Shown: positions 58,708 to 64,000 of the stretch, piece after piece
Position numbering within the stretch: position 1 is the stretch's first letter
Layout of the letters: every line of letters starts with the position of its first letter
Assembly: GCA_026018925.1 (NCBI GenBank)
Contig: JAKSZU010000517.1
Location: forward strand, 27,010-91,009
Direction: 5' to 3'
Origin: Tupaia tana
Lineage: Eukaryota > Chordata > Mammalia > Scandentia > Tupaiidae
DNA length: 64,000 nucleotides
Translations under genes and position numbers: made by a program
Notes under the pieces: generated by a model
Databases searched by the model: none
What the model saw: only the letters and a program-made list of their open reading frames with translations
Told to the model about the DNA's origin: nothing

Positions 58708-59962
58708 AGAAACCACATGGATACTGGGAACTAGATATTTCAGGCACAGGAGAAATGAAGATTTTCTACTCATAATTCAGCCTCCAGCAAGCAACGCTAG
58801 TATGGTAGGGAGCCCCTCTGGCCTTCTATCCCTGTCCCTGTGTCTCTGAGGTCTCTGTGTCTCTCTGCTCCTGTCTCCTCATTTTTTTTTTTGGTAATTT
58901 TTCCTTTTTACGATTTTTTTCAAGGTAGAATTTCTCTCTGGCTCTCTGCTCCATCTTTTGTTTTGTTAATAAGCCCTTCTGCTCCTTTCTCCCAGGCAGG
59001 AGAGTTGAGCCATTCTCTGAGAAGAATCCACATGGATACTGGGTGCTAGATATTTCACGCACAGGAGAAATGAAGATTTTCTACTCTTAATTCAGCCTCC
59101 AGCAAGCAAAGCTAGTGTGGTAGGGAGCCCCTCTGGCCTTCTATCCCTGTCCCTGTGTCTCTGAGGTCTCTGTGTCTCTCTGCTCCTGTCTCCTCATTTT
59201 TTTTTTTGGTAATTTTTCCTTTTTACGATTTTTTTAAAGGTAGAATTTCTCTCTGGCTCTCAGCTCCATCTTTTGTTTTGTTAATAAGCCCTTCTGCTCC
59301 TTTCTCCCAGGCAGGAGAGTTGAGCCATTCTCTGAGAAGGATCCAAAAGGATACTGGGAGCTAGATATTTCAGGCACAGGAGAAATGAAGATTTTCTACT
59401 CATAATTCAGCCTCCAGCAAGCAAAGCTAGTGTGGTAGGGAGCCCCTCTGGCCTTCTATCGCTGTCCCTGTGTCTCTGAGGTCTCTTTGTCTCTCTGCTC
59501 CTGTCTCCTCATTTTTTTTGGTAATTTTTCCTTTTTACAATTTTTTCAAAGGTAGAATTTCTCTCTGGCTCTCAGGTCCATCTTTTGTTTTGTTAATAAG
59601 CCCTTCTGCTCCTTTCTCCCAGGCAGGAGAGTTGAGCCATTCTCTGAGAAGAATCCACATGGATACTGGTAACTAGATATTTCAGGCACAGGAGAAATGA
59701 AGATTTTCTACTCATAATTCAGCCTCCAGCAAGCAAAGCTAGTGTGGTAGGGAGCCCCTCTGGCCTTCTATCCCTGTCCCTGTGTCTCTTAGTTCTCTGT
59801 GTCTCTCTGCTCCTGTCTCCTCATTTTTTTTTTGGTAATTTTCCTTTTTACGATTTTTTTAAAGGTAGAATTTCTCTCTGGCTCTCAGCTCCATCTTTTG
59901 TTTTGTTAATAAGCCCTTCTGCTCCTTTCTCCCAGGCAGGAGAGTTGAGCCATTCTCTGAGA
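58708..59962 (+). repeat. Four-monomer cassette, copy 2
   Basis: Matches 37080-38333 monomer for monomer at a constant offset of 21.63 kb: 'ttttttcaaggtag' with 'gggtgctag', 'aatccaaaagg' type (here 'ggatccaaaagg'), 'ctctttgtctc' with 'tacaattttttc', and 'ctcttagttctctg' followed by 'ttttctcctcat'. Differences include 'ctcaggtccatc' and 'actggtaactag', which are private to the 59-61 kb copies. Confidence 0.85.
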
Positions 59963-61848
59963 AGAATCCACATGGATACTGGGAGCTAGATATTTCAGGC
60001 ACAGGAGAAATGAAGATTTTCTCCTCATAATTCAGCCTCCAGCAAGCAAAGCTAGTGTGGTAGGGAGCCCCTCTGGCCTTCTATCCCTGTCCCTGTGTCT
60101 CTGAGGTCTCTGTGTCTCTCTGCTCCTGTCTCCTCATTTTTTTTTTTTGGTAATTTTTCCTTTTTACGATTTTTTTAAAGGTAGAATTTCTCTCTGGCTC
60201 TCAGCTCCATCTTTTGTTTTGTTAATAAGCCCTTCTGCTCCTTTCTCCCAGGCAGGAGAGTTGAGCCATTCTCTGAGAAGAATCCACATGGATACTGGGA
60301 ACTAGATATTTCAGGCACAGGAGAAATGAAGATTTTCTACTCATAATTCAGCCTCCAGCAAGCAAAGCTAGTGTGGTAGGGAGCCCCTCTGGCCTTCTAT
60401 CCCTGTCCCTGTGTCTCTGAGGTCTCTGTGTCTCTCTGCTCCTGTCTCCTCCTTTTTTTTTTGGTAATTTTTCCTTTTTACGATTTTTTTAAAGGTAGAA
60501 TTTCTCTCTGGCTCTCAGCTCCATCTTTTGTTTTGTTAATAAGCCCTTCTGCTCCTTTCTCCCAGGCAGGAGAGTTGAGCCATTCTCTGAGAAGAATCCA
60601 CATGGATACTGGGAGCTAGATATTTCAGGCACAGGAGAAATGAAGATTTTCTACTCATAATTCAGCCTCCAGCAAGCAAAGCTAGTGTGGTAGGGAGCCC
60701 CTCTGGCCTTCTATCGCTGTCCCTGTGTCTCTGAGGTCTCTTTGTCTCTCTGCTCCTGTCTCCTCATTTTTTTTGGTAATTTTTCCTTTTTACAATTTTT
60801 TCAAAGGTAGAATTTCTCTCTGGCTCTCAGGTCCATCTTTTGTTTTGTTAATAAGCCCTTCTGCTCCTTTCTCCCAGGCAGGAGAGTTGAGCCATTCTCT
60901 GAGAAGAATCCACATGGATACTGGTAACTAGATATTTCAGGCACAGGAGAAATGAAGATTTTCTACTCATAATTCAGCCTCCAGCAAGCAAAGCTAGTGT
61001 GGTAGGGAGCCCCTCTGGCCTTCTATCCCTGTCCCTGTGTCTCTTAGTTCTCTGTGTCTCTCTGCTCCTGTCTCCTCATTTTTTTTTTGGTAATTTTCCT
61101 TTTTACGATTTTTTTAAAGGTAGAATTTCTCTCTGGCTCTCAGCTCCATCTTTTGTTTTGTTAATAAGCCCTTCTGCTCCTTTCTCCCAGGCAGGAGAGT
61201 TGAGCCATTCTCTGAGAAGAATCCACATGGATACTGGGAGCTAGATATTTCAGGCACAGGAGAAATGAAGATTTTCTCCTCATAATTCAGCCTCCAGCAA
61301 GCAAAGCTAGTGTGGTAGGGAGCCCCTCTGGCCTTCTATCCCTGTCCCTGTGTCTCTGAGGTCTCTGTGTCTCTCTGCTCCTGTCTCCTCATTTTTTTTT
61401 TTTTGGTAATTTTTCCTTTTTACGATTTTTTTAAAGGTAGAATTTCTCTCTGGCTCTCAGCTCCATCTTTTGTTTTGTTAATAAGCCCTTCTGCTCCTTT
61501 CTCCCAGGCAGGAGAGTTGAGCCATTCTCTGAGAAGAATCCACATGGATACTGGGAACTAGATATTTCAGGCACAGGAGAAATGAAGATTTTCTACTCAT
61601 AATTCAGCCTCCAGCAAGCAAAGCTAGTGTGGTAGGGAGCCCCTCTGGCCTTCTATCCCTGTCCCTGTGTCTCTGAGGTCTCTGTGTCTCTCTGCTCCTG
61701 TCTCCTCCTTTTTTTTTTGGTAATTTTTCCTTTTTACGATTTTTTTAAAGGTAGAATTTCTCTCTGGCTCTCAGCTCCATCTTTTGTTTTGTTAATAAGC
61801 CCTTCTGCTCCTTTCTCCCAGGCAGGAGAGTTGAGCCATTCTCTGAGA
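59338..61848 (+). repeat. Four-monomer tandem duplication, about 1255 bp x 2
   Basis: Units 59338-60592 and 60593-61848. Each holds: 'tatcgctgtcc' with 'ctctttgtctc', 'tacaattttttc' and 'ctcaggtcc'; 'actggtaactag' with 'ctcttagttctctg'; 'ttttctcctcat' with a 12- or 13-T run; and a 'cctcctttttttttt' monomer. By eye the only clear differences are one T in the third monomer's run and the first bases of unit 1, which come from its 'ccaaaagg' neighbour. Confidence 0.88.
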
Positions 61849-64000
61849 AGAATCCACATGGATACTGGGAGCTAGATATTTCAGGCACAGGAGAAATGAA
61901 GATTTTCTACTCATAATTCAGCCTCCAGCAAGCAAAGCTAGTGTGGTAGGGAGCCCCTCTGGCCTTCTATCCCTGTCCCTGTGTATCTGAGGTCTCTGTG
62001 TCTCTCTGCTCCTGTCTCCTCATTTTATTTTGGTAATTTTTCCTTTTTACGATTTTTTTAAAGGTAGAATTTCTCTCTGGCTCTCAGCTCCATCTTTTGT
62101 TTTGTTAATAAGCCCTTCTGCTCCTTTCTCCCAGGCAGGAGAGTTGAGCCATTCTCTGAGAAGAATCCACACGGATACTGGGAACTAGATATTTCAGGCA
62201 CAGGAGAAATGAAGATTTTCTACTCATAATTCATCCTCCAGCAAGCAAAGCTAGTGTGGTAGGGAGCCCCTCTGGCCTTCTATCCCTGTCCCTGTGTCTC
62301 TGAGGTCTCTGTGTCTCTCTGCTCCTGTCTCCTCATTTTTTTTTTGGTAATTTTTACTTTTTACGATTTTTTTCAAGGTAGAATTTCTCTCTGGCTCTCA
62401 GCTCCATCTTTTGTTTTGTTAATAAGCCCTTCTGCTCCTTTCTCCCAGGCAGGAGAGTTGAGCCATTATCTGAGAAAAATCCACATGTATACTGGGAGCG
62501 AGATATTTCAGGCACAGGACAAATGAAGATTTTCTACTCATAATTCAGCCTCCAGCAAGCAAAGCTAGTGTGGTAGGGAGCCCCTCTGGCCTTCTATCGC
62601 TGTCCCTGTGTCTCTGAGGGCTCTGTGTCTCTCTGCTCCAGTCTCCTCATTTTTTTTTTGGTAATTTTTCCTTTTTACATTTTTTTAAAGGTAGAATTTC
62701 TCTCTGGCTCTCTGCTCCATCTTTTGTTTTGTTAATAAGCCCTTCTGTTCCTTTCTCCCAGTCAGGAGAGTTGAGCCATTCTCTGAGAAGAATCCACAAG
62801 GATACTGGGAACTAGATATTTCAGGCCCAGGAGAAATGAAGATTTTCTACTCATAATTCAGCCTCCAGCAAGCAAAGCTAGTGTGGTAGGGAGCCCCTCT
62901 GGCCTTCTATCCCTGTCCCTGTGTCTCTGAGGTCTCTGTGTCTTACTGCTCCTGTCTCCCCTTTTTTTTTGGTAATTTTTCCTTTTTACGATTTTTTTCA
63001 AGGTAGAATTTCTCTCTGGCTCTCAGCTCCATCTTTTGTTTTGTTAATAAGCCCTTCTGCTCCTTTCTCCCAGGCAGGAGAGTTGAGCCATTCTCTGAGA
63101 AGAATCCACATGGATACTGGGAGCTAGATATTTCAGGCACAGGAGAAATGAAGATTTTCTACTCATAATTCAGCCTCCAGCAAGCAAAGCTAGTGTGGTA
63201 GGGAGCCCCTCTGGCCTTCTATCCCTGTCCCTGTGTCTCTGAGGTCTCTGTGTCTCTCTGCTCCTGTCTCCTCATTTTTTTTTGGTAATTTTTCCTTTTT
63301 ACGATTTTTTTAAAGGTAGAATTTCTCTCTGGCTCTCAGCTCCATCTTTTGTTTTGTTAATAAGCCCTTCTGCTCCTTTCTCCCAGGCAGCAGAGTTGAG
63401 CCATTCTCTGAGAAGTATCCACATGGATACTGGGAGGTAGATATTTCAGGCACAGGAGAAATGAAGATTTTCTACTCATAATTCAGCCTCCAGCAAGCAA
63501 AGCTAGTGTGGTAGGGAGCCCCTCTGGCCTTCTATCCCTGTCCCTGTGTCTCTGAGGTCTCTGTGTCTCTCTGCTCCTGTCTCCTTCTATTTTTTTGGTA
63601 ATTTTTCCTTTTTATGATTTTTTTCAAGGTAGAATTTCTCTCTGGCTCTCAGCTCCATCTTTTGTTTTTTTAATAAGCCCTTCTGCTCCTTTCTCCCAGG
63701 CAGGAGAGTTGAGCCATTCTCTTAGAAGTATCCATATGGATACTGGGAGCTAGATATTTCAGGCACAGGAGAAATGAAGATTTTCTCCTCATAATTCAGC
63801 CTCCAGCAAGCAAAGCTAGTGTGGTAGGGAGCCCCTCTGGCCTTCTATCCCTGTCCCTGTGTCTCTGAGGTCTCTGTGTCTCTCTGCTCCTGTCTCCTCA
63901 TTTTTTTTTTTTGGTAATTTTTCCTTTTTACGATTTTTTTAAAGGTAGAATTTCTCTCTGGCTCTCAGCTCCATCTTTTGTTTTGTTAATAAGCCCTTCT
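61849..64000 (+). repeat. Diverged monomers at the right end of the window
   Basis: About seven monomers, the last cut by the window end. They carry more singletons than average: 'gtgtatctgagg' (61981), 'tcattttattttgg', 'cacacggatac', 'attcatcctcc', 'tttttactttttacg', 'gggagcgagat', 'caggacaaatg', 'gagggctctg', a core lacking the CpG ('tttttacattttttt', about 62680), 'cccagtcagg', 'ggcccaggag', 'cttactgctcc', 'ctccttctattttttt' and 'ccatatggatac'. No cassette order recognised elsewhere is intact. The array continues beyond 64000. Confidence 0.8.

Larger units (their letters stand above)
1..64000 (+). repeat. Tandem satellite array, about 314-bp monomer, about 204 copies
   Basis: The whole window is direct repeats of one monomer with no interruption. 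Landmarks in order within each copy are: 'agaatccacatggatactggg', 'gatatttcaggcacagg', 'cagcctccagcaagcaaagc', 'gggagcccctctggcc', a pyrimidine-rich stretch ending 'ctgctcctgtctcctca', a T-rich core with a variable poly-T run and 'ttttacgattttttt', 'aaggtagaatttctctctgg', 'ttttgttttgttaataagcc', and 'ctcccaggcaggagagttga'. Copy spacing is 311-318 bp, mostly because of poly-T length. All copies read in the same direction. I see no inverted copy, transposon insertion or non-satellite island. The family is not one I recognise. A centromeric or pericentromeric location is plausible from the HOR organisation but is inferred. Confidence 0.98.

Noticed and set aside
465-63127. More than 100 short + strand open frames of 63-81 codons with nearly the same predicted protein
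   Set aside because: The 63-70-codon frames and the 81-codon frames open at GTG rather than ATG. The N-terminal part changes with poly-T length, and the apparent conservation is only the conservation of the satellite DNA. There is no promoter, Kozak context or codon-level constraint to be seen.
1-64000. CRISPR array
   Set aside because: The repeats are about 314 bp and contiguous with no unique spacers, far from the 20-50 bp repeats with spacers of a CRISPR locus.
1-64000. Retroviral or LTR origin of the monomer
   Set aside because: The purine-rich minus strand is vaguely reminiscent of retroviral leader or polypurine sequence, but I see no LTR ends, primer-binding site or recognisable retroviral protein motif. 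A Dfam search with the consensus would decide.

Overview
The window is a single uninterrupted tandem satellite array. From base 1 to base 64000 it consists of head-to-tail, same-orientation copies of one monomer of about 313-315 bp. I count about 204 copies, using the conserved 'ggtctctgtgtctctctg' anchor seen first near 150 and last near 63886 (average spacing about 314 bp). I see no gene, RNA gene, transposon, inverted segment or unique sequence. The many short open frames are artefacts of the repeat: the + strand frames open at GTG, and their ends change whenever a poly-T tract changes length.

The sequence suggests a eukaryote, most likely a vertebrate and perhaps a mammal. Evidence is the long satellite, strong CpG depletion (usually one CpG per monomer, by eye far below expectation), homopolymer length variation, and the absence of dense coding. 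I do not recognise the satellite family or the species.

Layout: 1-629 holds two monomers at the edge of the first block. 630-15418 is a well homogenised higher-order repeat (HOR) whose usual unit is seven distinguishable monomers (E-F-G-A-B-C-D, about 2.20 kb). It has one 6-mer and one 8-mer variant and a truncated last copy. Its copies largely alternate between two haplotypes, so a second level of periodicity is likely. 15419-24204 is a more diverged mosaic with a recurring Q-P-R cassette. 24205-26091 is a dimeric HOR (about 629 bp x 3). 26404-38020 is a long-period HOR of 11, 13 and 13 monomers (3.45, 4.08 and 4.08 kb), its last copy ending in a foreign cassette. 38021-64000 is a mosaic of duplicated cassettes. 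It includes a roughly 7.2 kb segment (42098-49300) that recurs in shortened form at 50555-56827, a 627-bp dimer duplication at 52130-53382, a 1255-bp four-monomer duplication at 59338-61848, and a four-monomer cassette shared between 37080-38333 and 58708-59962.

There is no gene network to describe. The biology on view is array evolution: unequal exchange, segmental duplication, gene conversion and slippage. Multi-level HOR organisation without transposon insertions is typical of actively homogenised centromeric or pericentromeric satellites. Centromere function is an inference and cannot be shown from sequence alone. Repeat boundaries below use an arbitrary phase: each monomer is taken to start at 'agaatccacatgg' (or its variants), which is also where the window starts.
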